Below, piece after piece: positions 1 through 9,498 of a DNA stretch of 49,493 nt (positions within the stretch are counted from its first letter, which is position 1; every line of letters begins with the position of its first letter). The stretch spans positions 1-49,493 of the forward strand of contig NZ_JAMXLH010000068.1 in the NCBI RefSeq assembly GCF_024281035.1, given 5' to 3'. The position numbers and the translations under genes are program-made. The DNA comes from Paraburkholderia sp. GTDB lineage: Bacteria > Pseudomonadota > Gammaproteobacteria > Burkholderiales > Burkholderiaceae. Under the pieces are notes generated by a model. The model made no database searches, had not been told where the DNA came from, and saw only the letters and a list, made by a program, of their open reading frames with translations.

Positions 1-232
1 CGCGCCACGCCCTTATGATTGGCGCCCGGAATTGCCGTGCAAGCAATATGCAGGCGACATCAAGGCAAGCTGCAGGCGGTGCAATCAGATGACACGAAAA
101 TCGCTGCCGCTGCGCCTTGTGCTATAAAGCGGTCGTTAACGAGAGGGGCCCAGGCCGCGCGCCGGACCCCGAAGCAGACCCGAACGGCATAGCCGCGGGC
201 GCAAACCCGGATTCACCCACACACATCCAGTC

Positions 233-2887
233 ATGTCCAAAGCTCTGATCATTGCCGAGAAGCCATCCGTCGCGAACGATATCGCGCGCGCGCTGGGCGG
301 ATTCACCAAGCATGACGAGTACTACGAAAGCGACGACTACGTGCTTTCGTCGGCGGTCGGCCACCTGCTGGAGATCGCCGCGCCCGAAGAGTACGAGGTC
401 AAGCGAGGCAAGTGGAGCTTCGCGCATCTACCGGTCATCCCGCCGCACTTCGACCTGAACCCGATCGCCAAGAGCGAGTCGCGGCTCAAGGTGCTCAACA
501 AGCTGATGAAGCGCAAGGACGTCGACCGTCTGATCAACGCCTGCGACGCGGGGCGCGAGGGCGAGCTGATTTTCCGCCTGATCGCGCAGCACGCGAAGGC
601 GAAGCAGCCGGTCCAGCGCCTCTGGCTCCAGTCGATGACGCCCGCCGCCATTCGCGACGGCTTCACGCACCTGCGCAGCGACTCCGATATGCAGCCGCTC
701 GCCGATGCCGCGCGCTGCCGCTCGGAAGCCGACTGGCTCGTCGGCATCAACGGCACGCGGGCCATGACCGCGTTCAACAGCAAGGGCGGCGGCTTCTTCC
801 TGACCACCGTCGGTCGCGTTCAGACGCCAACGTTGTCGATCGTCGTCGAACGCGAAGAGAAAATCCGCCGTTTCGTCCCGCGCGACTACTGGGAAGTGCG
901 CGCCGAATTCGTCTGCGCCGCCGGTTTCTACGAAGGCCGCTGGTTCGACCCGAAATTCAAGCGCGATGAATTCGACCCGGAAAAGCGCGACTCGCGCCTC
1001 TGGAGCCTGCCGGCCGCCGAAACGATCGTGGCCGCCTGCCACGGCCGCGAAGGCACCGTCACCGAAGAATCGAAGCCTTCCACGCAACTCTCGCCCGCGC
1101 TCTTCGACCTGACGAGCCTGCAGCGCGAAGCCAACAGCCGCTTCGGCTTTTCGGCCAAGAACACGCTCGGCCTCGCCCAGGCGCTGTATGAAAAGCACAA
1201 GGTGCTCACCTACCCGCGTACCGATGCGCGCGCGCTGCCCGAGGACTACCTCGATACCGTCAAGCAGACGCTCGACATGCTCAAGGAGAGCAACAACTAC
1301 CTGCCGCATGCCAAGCAGGTGCTCGACAAGGGCTGGGTGAAGCCGAACAAGCGCATCTTCGACAATTCGAAGATCAGCGACCACTTCGCCATCATCCCGA
1401 CGCTGCAAGCGCCGAAATCGCTGTCCGAGCCGGAGCAGAAGCTCTACGACCTCGTCGTGAAGCGCTTCCTCGCCGTGTTCTTCCCGGCTGCCGAATATCG
1501 CGTCACGACCCGCATCACCGAAGTCGCAGGGCATCACTTCAAGACCGAGGGCAAGGTGCTGGTCGAGGCAGGCTGGCTGCAGGTGTATGGCCGCGACACG
1601 GGCGGCGACGACGCCAACCTCGTGCCGGTGCAGAAGAACGAGAAGGTCAAGACCGACAAGGTCGCCGCGCATCAACTGGTCACGAAGCCGCCCGCACGCT
1701 ACAACGAAGCGACGCTGCTCTCGGCCATGGAAGGCGCGGGCAAGCTCGTCGAGGACGACGAACTGCGCGAGGCGATGGCCGCGAAGGGCCTGGGTACGCC
1801 GGCCACGCGCGCGGCGATCATCGAAGGTCTGCTCGGCGAAAAGTATCTCGTGCGCGAAGGGCGCGACCTGATCCCGACCGCGAAGGCCTTCCAGCTGATG
1901 ACGCTTTTGCGCGGCCTCGACGTCAAGGAACTCACGGCGCCGGAACTCACGGGCGAGTGGGAATACAAGCTCTCGCAAATGGAGCGCGGCAAGCTGCAGC
2001 GCGACGCGTTCATGCAGGAAATCGCCCGCATGACGCAGACCATCGTGAAGCGCGCGAAGGAATACGACTCCGACACGATCCCGGGCGACTACGCGACGCT
2101 CGAAACGCCGTGTCCGAATTGCGGCGCTCAGGTGAAGGAAAACTATCGCCGCTTCGCCTGCACGAAGTGCGAGTTCTCGATTTCCAAGATTCCGGGCGGC
2201 CGTCAGTTCGAGATCCCCGAGGTCGAGGAACTGCTGCAGAACAAGACGATCGGCCCGCTTTCCGGCTTCCGCAGCAAGATGGGCCGTCCGTTCTCGGCGA
2301 TCCTCAAGCTCTCGTTCGACGACGAAACGAAGAACTACAAGCTCGAATTCGACTTCGGCCAGGATCAGGGCGGCGAAGACGGCGAAGCGCCCGATTTCTC
2401 GGCGCAGGAAGCCGTGGGCGCGTGCCCGAAGTGCGGCGGACGCGTGTTCGAACACGGCATGAGTTACGTCTGCGAGCATTCGGTCGCGAGTCCGAAGACC
2501 TGCGACTTCCGTTCGGGCAAGGTGATCCTTCAGCAGGAAATCACACGCGAGCAGATGGCGAAGCTGCTCGCGGAGGGCCGCACGGATCTGCTGACGAACT
2601 TCAAGTCGTCGCGTACGGGCCGCAACTTCAAGGCGTTCCTCGTGAAGCAGAGCGACGGCAAGATCGGCTTCGAGTTCGAGAAGAAGGAACCCAGCGCGAA
2701 GACGGCGGCAAAGGGCGCAGCGAAGAAATCGACAGCCGCCGCCGAGGCGGCACCCGAGACGCAGGCGGCCAACGACGAAGAGCAGGACGTTGCGAAGCCC
2801 GCGCGCAAGACCGCGGCAGCGAAGTCGACGACAACGGCACGCAAGACTGCCGCGCGCAAGACGCCCACCCGCAAGACGGGCTCCTGA
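233..2887 (+). CDS. topB: DNA topoisomerase III
   Basis: Type IA topoisomerase that relaxes and decatenates DNA by passing one strand through a transient single-strand break. The 884-residue product opens with the TOPRIM signature (ALIIAEKPSVANDIA). The catalytic tyrosine lies in LTYPRTDARALP (about Tyr327). Zinc-finger cysteines follow at about 627 (CPNCG...CTKC) and 731 (CPKCGG...). After about residue 790 there is a long Lys/Ala/Thr tail resembling histone H1-like tails, which probably adds non-specific DNA binding. It is much longer than the E. coli enzyme (653 aa) because of the extra zinc fingers and tail, as seen in other beta-proteobacteria. The start is chosen at the ATG preceding SKALIIAEKPS. 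A strong terminator follows the stop. Identification is secure. Confidence 0.96.
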   Translation: MSKALIIAEKPSVANDIARALGGFTKHDEYYESDDYVLSSAVGHLLEIAAPEEYEVKRGKWSFAHLPVIPPHFDLNPIAKSESRLKVLNKLMKRKDVDRLINACDAGREGELIFRLIAQHAKAKQPVQRLWLQSMTPAAIRDGFTHLRSDSDMQPLADAARCRSEADWLVGINGTRAMTAFNSKGGGFFLTTVGRVQTPTLSIVVEREEKIRRFVPRDYWEVRAEFVCAAGFYEGRWFDPKFKRDEFDPEKRDSRLWSLPAAETIVAACHGREGTVTEESKPSTQLSPALFDLTSLQREANSRFGFSAKNTLGLAQALYEKHKVLTYPRTDARALPEDYLDTVKQTLDMLKESNNYLPHAKQVLDKGWVKPNKRIFDNSKISDHFAIIPTLQAPKSLSEPEQKLYDLVVKRFLAVFFPAAEYRVTTRITEVAGHHFKTEGKVLVEAGWLQVYGRDTGGDDANLVPVQKNEKVKTDKVAAHQLVTKPPARYNEATLLSAMEGAGKLVEDDELREAMAAKGLGTPATRAAIIEGLLGEKYLVREGRDLIPTAKAFQLMTLLRGLDVKELTAPELTGEWEYKLSQMERGKLQRDAFMQEIARMTQTIVKRAKEYDSDTIPGDYATLETPCPNCGAQVKENYRRFACTKCEFSISKIPGGRQFEIPEVEELLQNKTIGPLSGFRSKMGRPFSAILKLSFDDETKNYKLEFDFGQDQGGEDGEAPDFSAQEAVGACPKCGGRVFEHGMSYVCEHSVASPKTCDFRSGKVILQQEITREQMAKLLAEGRTDLLTNFKSSRTGRNFKAFLVKQSDGKIGFEFEKKEPSAKTAAKGAAKKSTAAAEAAPETQAANDEEQDVAKPARKTAAAKSTTTARKTAARKTPTRKTGS

Positions 2888-2940
2888 TCGCGCGGCATGC
2901 GGCATGCAACGCCGGGCGCGCCGCACTGCCAACACAAGAC

Positions 2941-2975
2941 AAAAGGCGCAACCTCTCACGAGGTTGCGCCTTTTT
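2941..2975. terminator. Bidirectional intrinsic terminator after topB
   Basis: Perfect 14-bp stem: AAAAGGCGCAACCT at 2941-2954 pairs with AGGTTGCGCCTTTT at 2961-2974 around a six-base loop, ending in a run of six T. The A run on the left side gives a U tract on the opposite strand too, so it can also stop the convergent LysR gene that ends at 3004. Confidence 0.9.
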
Positions 2976-3003
2976 TATCGCCCGATGAGCGGAGATACCG
3001 GCT

Positions 3004-4113
3004 TTAAAGCGACGAAAGCGCCGAAGTACGCGTTCGCGCTGAAGAACGCACGGTTTTCGGCTCGCGCTCGCCATCGAGCAGGTCTGGCAGCGGCTCCGAA
3101 CCGTCGAATGCATCCGACGACGCCGGATACTGCGCGCCGTGACGCGCCGCGGCCGACGTTGCGGACGCTGCCGCAGGATGCGCCTGCCCGTCCGTCGCCG
3201 GTTGCTCGCTGGCCTGGCCGTTCGGCGTCTGGCTGAAATGCTCGACCAGGTGATCGATGAACGTGCGCACCTTGGCCGGCAAATGGCGGCGGCTCGGGTA
3301 GGCGATGTTGATCTCGATCTGCGGCAGCCGATATTCGCTCAGGAGCCGCACGAAACGGCCGCGCGCCATGTCGCTGCCGATCAGATAGCTCGGCAGGACG
3401 GCGATGCCCATGCCGAGCAGCGCGAACTGGCGCAGCATCTCGGTGTTGTTGGCAACGATCACGTTGGTCGGGCGCACGCGGATTTCTCCTTCCGGCCCCG
3501 TAAAGACACGTTCGTCGCCCCAATATTCCGACGGCAACGACAGCGACGGGTGATCCATCAACTGCTCGGGGCGCGTGGGCGTGCCGTGCTTTTCCAGATA
3601 CGCGGGCGTCGCGCAGACGGTCATGCGGCCGGTCGTGAGACGCCGCGTGACGATGCTCGCGCTGCGCATCTGCCGCGCGGCGACGATGCCGAGGTCGAAG
3701 CCCTCTTCGACGAGATCGACCTGGCGGTCGACGAGCGACACGTCGGGCACGACCTGCGGAAAGCGCTGCGTGTAGGTTTGCAGCACCGGCGCGAGATTGT
3801 GCAGTCCGAACACGACCGGCGCGACGATGCGCAACGTCCCGACGGGTTCGTGATTGCGCGCGACCACCATCTGCTCGACGTCTTCGAGTTCGTCGAGAAT
3901 CTGGCGCGTGCGCTCGAGATAGACCTGACCCGATTCGGTCAGCGAGAGGCTGCGGGTCGTACGGTTAAGCAGCCGCGTGCCGAGCCGGCTTTCGAGGTCG
4001 GCGACGTGGCGCGTGACGACTGCGTTCGAGATATCCATCGCGGCGGCGGCCCGGGCAAAACTGCCAAGGTCGGCCACTTTGACGAACACTCGCATCGACT
4101 GCAGATGATCCAT
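3004..4113 (-). CDS. LysR-family transcriptional regulator
   Basis: Cytoplasmic DNA-binding regulator. Residues 1-60 are the LysR winged helix (MDHLQSMRVFVKVADLGSF, then SNAVVTRHVADLESRLGTRLL). Residues about 90-295 form the periplasmic-binding-protein-like effector domain (PVGTLRIVAPVVFG..., TFIDHLVEHFS). The start is placed at the ATG for MDHLQSM (4113) because LysR proteins begin this way; an in-frame ATG lies 18 bases upstream. After the effector domain comes an Ala/Ser-rich tail of about 60 residues without family counterpart, so the protein (369 aa) is longer than the usual 300-330. The inducer and target are unknown; the neighbouring topB and pckG do not reveal them. The 314 bp between this gene and pckG hold its promoter but no other gene. 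Confidence 0.9.
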   Translation of the reverse strand: MDHLQSMRVFVKVADLGSFARAAAAMDISNAVVTRHVADLESRLGTRLLNRTTRSLSLTESGQVYLERTRQILDELEDVEQMVVARNHEPVGTLRIVAPVVFGLHNLAPVLQTYTQRFPQVVPDVSLVDRQVDLVEEGFDLGIVAARQMRSASIVTRRLTTGRMTVCATPAYLEKHGTPTRPEQLMDHPSLSLPSEYWGDERVFTGPEGEIRVRPTNVIVANNTEMLRQFALLGMGIAVLPSYLIGSDMARGRFVRLLSEYRLPQIEINIAYPSRRHLPAKVRTFIDHLVEHFSQTPNGQASEQPATDGQAHPAAASATSAAARHGAQYPASSDAFDGSEPLPDLLDGEREPKTVRSSARTRTSALSSL

Positions 4114-4379
4114 AAGACGACTCCTGCCCAATTACTGCTCGCTCCATCCACCTGGGCGAGCTGCGAATTCTCCTACGACTCGTGAGTTCGTGCAGAAGTT
4201 GCTCGAAAGTACGCACATTTCTTGTGGATTTCTTCGACTGTAACTAAAAATGTGTAACCAAATGGTTCATTGTTTCTTCACGCACAACAATTCCTGCACC
4301 GCGGCGAATTAGCTCCGCAAGCGCCGAACAGCTCCTGCATGGCCTGCAACAGTGCCTCCCGGCATCCTGGCGCCCCAAA

Positions 4380-4403
4380 TACAAAGGCCGCCCGAAGGCG
4401 GCC
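4380..4403 (-). terminator. Intrinsic terminator of pckG
   Basis: Read on the minus strand, GGCCGCC, TTCG tetraloop, GGCGGCC, then TTTGT. It starts 24 bases past the pckG stop. Stem arms are at 4386-4392 and 4397-4403. Confidence 0.8.
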
Positions 4404-4427
4404 CGGCAGTGAGTGAATGCTCACATA

Positions 4428-6293
4428 TCAGGCGTCGAAGCGCGCCTCCAGCTTTTCGCGCGTGTGTTGCAGCGCTTCGGGCAAACCGTGGGCGAGCTTA
4501 TTGAACAGCTCCGAGTGAAGATCCAGCTCGGCGCGCCAGGCATCGGCTTCGACCGAAATCACCTGGTCGAACTGGGCGGGCGTAAAGTCGAGGCCGCGCC
4601 AGTTGATGTCCTCATAGCGCGGCGAAATGCCGAACGCGTGCGTGCCGCCGCCCGCGTCGCCCTCGATGCGGCGCACCATCCACTCCAGCACCCGCATGTT
4701 CTCGCCGAAGCCCGGCCACGTGAACTTGCCGTCCGGCCCCTTGCGGAACCAGTTCACACAGAAAATGCGCGGCAAGGTCGCGCCCAGTTGCGTGAGCTTC
4801 GCCCCGACCTTGAGCCAGTGGCCGAAGTAGTCCGCCATGTTGTAGCCGCAGAACGGCAGCATCGCAAACGGATCGCGCCGCACCACGCCCTGCTGGCCCG
4901 CAGCCGCAGCCGTCGTCTCCGAGCCCATCGTCGCCGCCATGTAGACGCCTTCGGTCCAGTCGCGCGCCTCGGTCACGAGCGGCACCGTGGTCGAGCGCCG
5001 CCCGCCGAACACGAACGCGTCGATCGCGACGCCCTTCGGGTTCTCCCACTCGGAGTCGATCGACGGACACTGCGACGCCGCCGCCGTGAAACGCGCATTC
5101 GGATGCGCGGCCTTGCGGCCCGTCTCCTTCCCGATGGCAGGCGTCCAGTCGTTGCCTTGCCAGTCGATGAGGTGCGCGGGCGGCGTGTCGGTCATGCCTT
5201 CCCACCAGACGTCGCCGTCGTCGGTCAACGCGACGTTCGTGAAGATCACGTTCTCCTTGAGCGTCGCCATGGCGTTGAAGTTGGTCTTTTCGCTCGTGCC
5301 CGGCGCCACGCCGAAATAGCCCGCTTCCGGGTTGATCGCGTAAAGCCGGCCATCGGGACCGGGCTTGATCCAGGCGATATCGTCGCCGATCGTCGTGATT
5401 TCCCAGCCGTTCAGCGCCGGCGGCGGAATCAGCATCGCGAAATTGGTCTTGCCGCACGCGGACGGAAACGCCGCCGCGACGTGGTACTTGCGGCCCTCGG
5501 GCGAACGCACGCCGAGGATCAGCATGTGCTCGGCGAGCCAGCCTTCGTCGCGGCCCATCGTCGATGCGATGCGCAGCGCGAAACACTTCTTGCCGAGCAG
5601 CGCGTTGCCGCCATAGCCCGAGCCGTAGCTCCAGATCTCGCGCGTTTCGGGGAAATGGACGATGTACTTCGTGTCGTTGCACGGCCACGGCACGTCCTTC
5701 TGACCCGCCGCACCTGCCACAAGGGGCGCGCCAACCGAGTGCACGCACGGCACGAACGCGCCCTCTTCGCCCAGCACGTCGTACACGGCGCGGCCCATGC
5801 GCGTCATGATCCGCATGTTCACGACCACGTACGGGCTATCCGACAACTCCACACCGATGTGCGCGATGGGCGAGCCGAGCGGCCCCATCGAAAACGGCAC
5901 GACGTACATCGTGCGGCCGCGCATCGAACCCTCGAACAGACCGTCGAGCGTCGCGTGCATTTCGGCCGGGGCGATCCAGTTGTTGGTCGGGCCGACATCT
6001 TCCTTGCGCGCCGTGCAGATGAAGGTGCGATCCTCGACGCGCGCGACATCGGACGGACTCGAGCACGCGAGATACGAGTTGGGCCGTTTCGCCGGATTGA
6101 GCTTGCGCATCGTACCGGCATCGACCATCTGCTGGCACAGGCGGTCGTACTCCTCCTGCGAGCCGTCGCACCAGACGATGCGCGCGGGCTGCGTGTGTGC
6201 CGCGATCTTCTGAACCCATTCCACCAGTTTTCGGTGGCGGACCCAGGCAGGCACCTGCAGTGCTGCCTCGGCGCTGAAATCGGTTTGATTCAT
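4428..6293 (-). CDS. pckG: Phosphoenolpyruvate carboxykinase (GTP)
   Basis: Converts oxaloacetate plus GTP to phosphoenolpyruvate, GDP and CO2, the entry step of gluconeogenesis, in the cytoplasm. The 621-residue product matches the GTP-class enzyme (about 600-620 aa), not the shorter ATP-class. Diagnostic motifs are the P-loop with the reactive cysteine (FPSACGKTNFAML, Cys about 280), the metal-binding kinase-2 stretch (ITTIGDDIAWIKPGPDG) and the substrate-binding FGGRRSTTVPLV. The start is set at MNQTDFSAEAAL. An in-frame ATG 57 bases upstream would add a non-homologous leader. The gene is monocistronic with its own terminator. Confidence 0.97.
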   Translation of the reverse strand: MNQTDFSAEAALQVPAWVRHRKLVEWVQKIAAHTQPARIVWCDGSQEEYDRLCQQMVDAGTMRKLNPAKRPNSYLACSSPSDVARVEDRTFICTARKEDVGPTNNWIAPAEMHATLDGLFEGSMRGRTMYVVPFSMGPLGSPIAHIGVELSDSPYVVVNMRIMTRMGRAVYDVLGEEGAFVPCVHSVGAPLVAGAAGQKDVPWPCNDTKYIVHFPETREIWSYGSGYGGNALLGKKCFALRIASTMGRDEGWLAEHMLILGVRSPEGRKYHVAAAFPSACGKTNFAMLIPPPALNGWEITTIGDDIAWIKPGPDGRLYAINPEAGYFGVAPGTSEKTNFNAMATLKENVIFTNVALTDDGDVWWEGMTDTPPAHLIDWQGNDWTPAIGKETGRKAAHPNARFTAAASQCPSIDSEWENPKGVAIDAFVFGGRRSTTVPLVTEARDWTEGVYMAATMGSETTAAAAGQQGVVRRDPFAMLPFCGYNMADYFGHWLKVGAKLTQLGATLPRIFCVNWFRKGPDGKFTWPGFGENMRVLEWMVRRIEGDAGGGTHAFGISPRYEDINWRGLDFTPAQFDQVISVEADAWRAELDLHSELFNKLAHGLPEALQHTREKLEARFDA

Positions 6294-6739
6294 CGAGCTA
6301 TCTCCGTTTTTAGGGCTGTAAAAATGGATTTGGCCCTTTCGACGCTGCAAGCGAGAGGCGTAACTGCGACGAACAAAATGGCGGCAATCGATGCACCGCC
6401 GATTCGCGCAGTCGGGCAGATCGTCAAGGCCTTTTTAACCCGGGGTTCGAAACCGTCTGTAAAGCGGCTTGCATCGAAACCCGACAAGCTGTTAAAAATT
6501 GAAAATTCGCGGCAACGCAAACACCGGACTGCATCGCACCACGACAGCAACTGTGGTGCCTGCAACGACCGGGGGTAAAAACCCCCGGGAAACAAAACCG
6601 GTTATTCGCAAGCCGTCCCCGCCGCGATGGCTTTCTATTTTTATATTCATACCAGCCTGCCGCGCGCTGCATAGTGGGATAACCACCAGATGAACACCCT
6701 GTCGCCCTCAAACGGTGCGACACACAAGAACCCCGTGCC
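6294..6739. other. Divergent intergenic region with perfect hairpin
   Basis: 446 bp between the divergent pckG and dehydrogenase genes, without a gene. It is locally AT-rich (for example TTTCTATTTTTATATTC near 6633), as expected for promoters. A perfect inverted repeat, CCGGGGGT / ACCCCCGG with an AAAA loop, lies at 6569-6588. It lacks a T tract, so it is more likely a regulatory or leader hairpin than a terminator. I could not fix -35/-10 boxes with confidence. Confidence 0.5.
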
Positions 6740-7753
6740 ATGAAAATTGCCATCCTTGACGACTACCAGGACGCTGTCCGCAAGCTCGACTGCTTTCAAC
6801 TGCTCGCCGATCATGAGGTCAAGGTTTTCAACAATACCGTGCGCGGACTCGGCCAACTGGCCAGCCGCCTTTCCGAAGTCGACGCCCTCGTACTGATCCG
6901 CGAGCGCACGCGCATTAGCTCGCAATTGCTCGACAAGCTTCCGCACCTGCGCATGATCAGCCAGACGGGTCGCGCCGGCGCGCACATCGATCTCGCGGCG
7001 TGCACCGAGCGCGGCATTGCCGTACTCGAAGGCACCGGATCTCCCGTTGCGCCCGCGGAACTCACCTGGGCGCTCATCATGGCCGCGCAGCGCCGGATTC
7101 CGCAGTACGTCGCGAACCTCAAGCAAGGCGCGTGGCAGCAGTCGGGACTGAAGACGTCGGCGATGCCGCAGAACTTCGGGCTCGGCCAGGTGCTGCGCGG
7201 ACAGACGCTCGGCATCTGGAGCTACGGCAAGATCGGCCGGATCGTGGCGGGCTACGGCAAGGCATTCGGCATGCGCGTGGTCGTATGGGGCCGCGAGCAT
7301 TCGATCGAAGCCGCGCGCGCCGATGGCTTCGAGATCGCCGCGAGCCGCGAAGCGCTGTTCGAAGAGAGCGACATCCTTTCGCTGCATCTGCGCCTGCACG
7401 AAGACACGCGCGGCGTCGTGAAACAGGAAGATCTGCTGCGCATGAAGCCGACGGCGCTCCTCGTCAACACGAGCCGCGCAGAACTGCTCGAAGAGAATGC
7501 GCTCCTCGGTGCGCTCTCGCACAACCGGCCAGGCATGGTGGCGATCGACGTGTTCGAGAGCGAGCCGATCCTGCAGGGCTACAGCCTGCTGCGCATGGAG
7601 AACGTGATCTGCACGCCGCATATCGGCTACGTGGAACGCGAGAGCTACGAGCTTTACTTCAGCACGGCGTTCCGCAATATCCTCGCGTTCGATGCCGGCG
7701 ATATGTCGAGCGTCGCCAATCCGCAAGCGCTGCAAGGCGGTCGACGCAAGTAA
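6740..7753 (+). CDS. D-2-hydroxyacid dehydrogenase family protein
   Basis: NAD(P)-dependent oxidoreductase of the D-isomer-specific 2-hydroxyacid dehydrogenase family (337 aa). The central Rossmann motif reads LGIWSYGKIGRIVAGYGKAF. The first glycine of the usual GxGxxG is replaced by serine (S-Y-G-K-I-G), a substitution that may affect cofactor choice. The catalytic Arg is in NTSRAELL, and the catalytic His is in TPHIGYVE. The family includes phosphoglycerate, glycerate, lactate and formate dehydrogenases; sequence alone does not decide the substrate. It starts at ATG 6740, divergent from pckG with nothing else in its transcription unit. Confidence 0.88.
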   Translation: MKIAILDDYQDAVRKLDCFQLLADHEVKVFNNTVRGLGQLASRLSEVDALVLIRERTRISSQLLDKLPHLRMISQTGRAGAHIDLAACTERGIAVLEGTGSPVAPAELTWALIMAAQRRIPQYVANLKQGAWQQSGLKTSAMPQNFGLGQVLRGQTLGIWSYGKIGRIVAGYGKAFGMRVVVWGREHSIEAARADGFEIAASREALFEESDILSLHLRLHEDTRGVVKQEDLLRMKPTALLVNTSRAELLEENALLGALSHNRPGMVAIDVFESEPILQGYSLLRMENVICTPHIGYVERESYELYFSTAFRNILAFDAGDMSSVANPQALQGGRRK

Positions 7754-7862
7754 GCGGCGGGTGGACGGCGCACATGCCGTCCACGTTTCAATCCACGAGT
7801 GGGCCGATTCGGTGCGAAAGCGCTAATGCGTGAATGCAGGTGAATGCGCATGATTGCGCCGC

Positions 7863-8729
7863 TTACGTGCGCGCCGCGGCTCCGAGCACTTCGGGCAGAC
7901 GCACGAGGAAACGTTCGCCGTCGAAGCGGCCGAGGTCGTAGGCGTGCTGCATCTGACGCGGGCTCGTATAGTCCCAGCTCGAAATCGGCACCTTGGCCGA
8001 TGGTTGCACGTACACACGCTGCTGCACGCCGTGCGACACGACGAACATCTGCGGACGCGGATAGAGACGCGTCACCATCACAAGCACGGTGCCGGGCGCG
8101 GCATCGAGCGCATCGACCGGTACGTTGTCGACCATCCCGCCATCGAGCACGGGCCGCCCATTGCGCCGCAGAACCGGCGTGAACGGCGGCGTGCATGACG
8201 ATTGCAGTATCAGATCGGCGAGATCCTCGACGCTTTCGCATGCCTGAGCCGTGACGAACTCGGGGTGAAAGCCGAGCTTGCGGCCGAGCGTGGGGTGCAG
8301 CGTCTTACGGACGTACTTCTCGATGTTGTAGGCGATCAGCCCTGCGGCGACCGCGCTGCGCGCGCCGAGCCAGCGCGGCATGTGCGACACGCCGATGCGA
8401 ATCTCCGGCGCGTTCTTGAGGTTGCTGAAATGCTCGCCGTAGATGTCGAGCAGCGCCTGGCGGTAGATGCGGTAATGCGGAAACACCGATTCGCCGCGCA
8501 GCAGGTTGCCCCAATAGGCATTGCGCGTGTTGTGGCGCAGCGCGTGTTCGTAGTAGCGCATGACCCAGTCGGCTTCGCGCGTGTAGAGCATGCACGCGGT
8601 GGCCGCGCCCGCCGAAATGCCCGCGATCACACGCGGACGGATGTTCAGCTCGGGTTGCACGACATCCCAGAAACCGGCCTGCCACCAGCAGCGGTTGCCG
8701 CCTCCGGCGAAAACTACCTGATCGAACAT
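7863..8729 (-). CDS. Patatin-like phospholipase family protein
   Basis: Predicted acyl hydrolase with a Ser-Asp dyad (288 aa). The oxyanion-hole glycine stretch VVFAGGGNRCWWQAGF is at residues 4-19. The nucleophile lies in GISAGAATA (G-x-S-x-G), and the catalytic Asp in DGGMVDNVP. No signal peptide or membrane span is visible, so it is probably cytoplasmic or secreted by a specialised route. The start is placed at MFDQVVFAGGG; longer in-frame extensions are Pro/Lys-rich and unlike the family. It converges with the dehydrogenase gene. The substrate is unknown. Confidence 0.88.
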   Translation of the reverse strand: MFDQVVFAGGGNRCWWQAGFWDVVQPELNIRPRVIAGISAGAATACMLYTREADWVMRYYEHALRHNTRNAYWGNLLRGESVFPHYRIYRQALLDIYGEHFSNLKNAPEIRIGVSHMPRWLGARSAVAAGLIAYNIEKYVRKTLHPTLGRKLGFHPEFVTAQACESVEDLADLILQSSCTPPFTPVLRRNGRPVLDGGMVDNVPVDALDAAPGTVLVMVTRLYPRPQMFVVSHGVQQRVYVQPSAKVPISSWDYTSPRQMQHAYDLGRFDGERFLVRLPEVLGAAART

Positions 8730-9080
8730 GCGGACTGGCTCCTTCTGCCTTCTATCGCGTGGATGCACGATCTTAGTCGAGCAGCGTGGAGGTGGAGGTG
8801 GTGTGAGCGTGCATCCGGCCGTTTTTGTTTTAGAGTTCCACTTCGTTAAATGGCGGATTGGGGCTTGTGGGCAGTATGCGTGCGGTGACGGGTGGAGACG
8901 ACCGCGGTTCGGCGGCTTCTTATCGGGAGGGAGGGCCGGCTGTGGCGCGGGATTGCACCGATAACGCCCGGCTGGAGCAGTGCCCGACACCCTTCACAGG
9001 CCCCGCCGTGTGATTTTTGAGGGATTTTGCGAAAAGAGCTTGGCAAGACGGCGAAACTACTGCATAATTCCGCTTCTGTT
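8730..9080. other. Gene-free interval before tRNA-Lys
   Basis: About 350 bp containing the upstream region of the patatin-like gene and, on its right side, the tRNA promoter. I see no convincing gene or repeat in it. Confidence 0.5.
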
Positions 9081-9156
9081 GGGGCGTTAGCTCAGTTGGT
9101 AGAGCAGCGGACTCTTAATCCGTAGGTCGAGTGTTCGAGCCACTCACGCCCCACCA
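9081..9156 (+). tRNA. tRNA-Lys (anticodon CTT)
   Basis: A full cloverleaf can be drawn: acceptor GGGGCGT/ACGCCCC, D arm GCTC...GAGC, anticodon arm GCGGA-CTCTTAA-TCCGT with anticodon CTT, variable loop AGGTC, T arm GAGTG-TTCGAGC-CACTC, and an encoded CCA at 9154-9156. The 76-base gene stands alone. Its 3' end forms the left edge of the accessory region. Confidence 0.97.
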
Positions 9157-9165
9157 ACAAATTCG

Positions 9166-9199
9166 AAGGGTTGCACGCGAAAGCGTCGCAACCCTTTTT
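9166..9199 (+). terminator. Intrinsic terminator after tRNA-Lys
   Basis: AAGGGTTGC then ACGC, GAAA tetraloop, GCGT, one unpaired C, then GCAACCCTT and a T run. The stem is nearly perfect and lies ten bases after the tRNA. The remaining 300 bp up to 9498 contain a direct repeat of TGTAACCG (near 9215-9232) and no gene. Confidence 0.9.
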
Positions 9200-9498
9200 C
9201 GTTTTTCCGCGTCATGTAACCGCTGTGTAACCGGATTTCGGCTGTCACAACGGCGCTACTCTAGATCGGCACCCGTGCGGCATTGGCTGCCGCAGCGCCA
9301 AGCCCACGTCGAGGTTCGGCTCAGCCATTGCCATCTGTACCATTCCACGAAAACGGTTGCGCTTGCCGACCGATACAGAAACTTGCGAAGCGCCACAACC
9401 GCTTACAGGTCAATGGATCGACGGATTGGGATAAATTTTGTGCACCAAAAACGTCGCCCGTCGCGCTCTCAGACACCCGCTTAACAAGCTGGACCGAA

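Noticed and set aside
428..2959. An 843-codon open frame antisense to topB
   Set aside because: It mirrors topB in a high-GC genome where antisense frames lack stops. Its product is Arg/Ala/Leu-rich without domains.
4413..6578. A 721-codon open frame antisense to pckG
   Set aside because: Full overlap with a secure gene and an Arg/His-rich product; a composition artefact.
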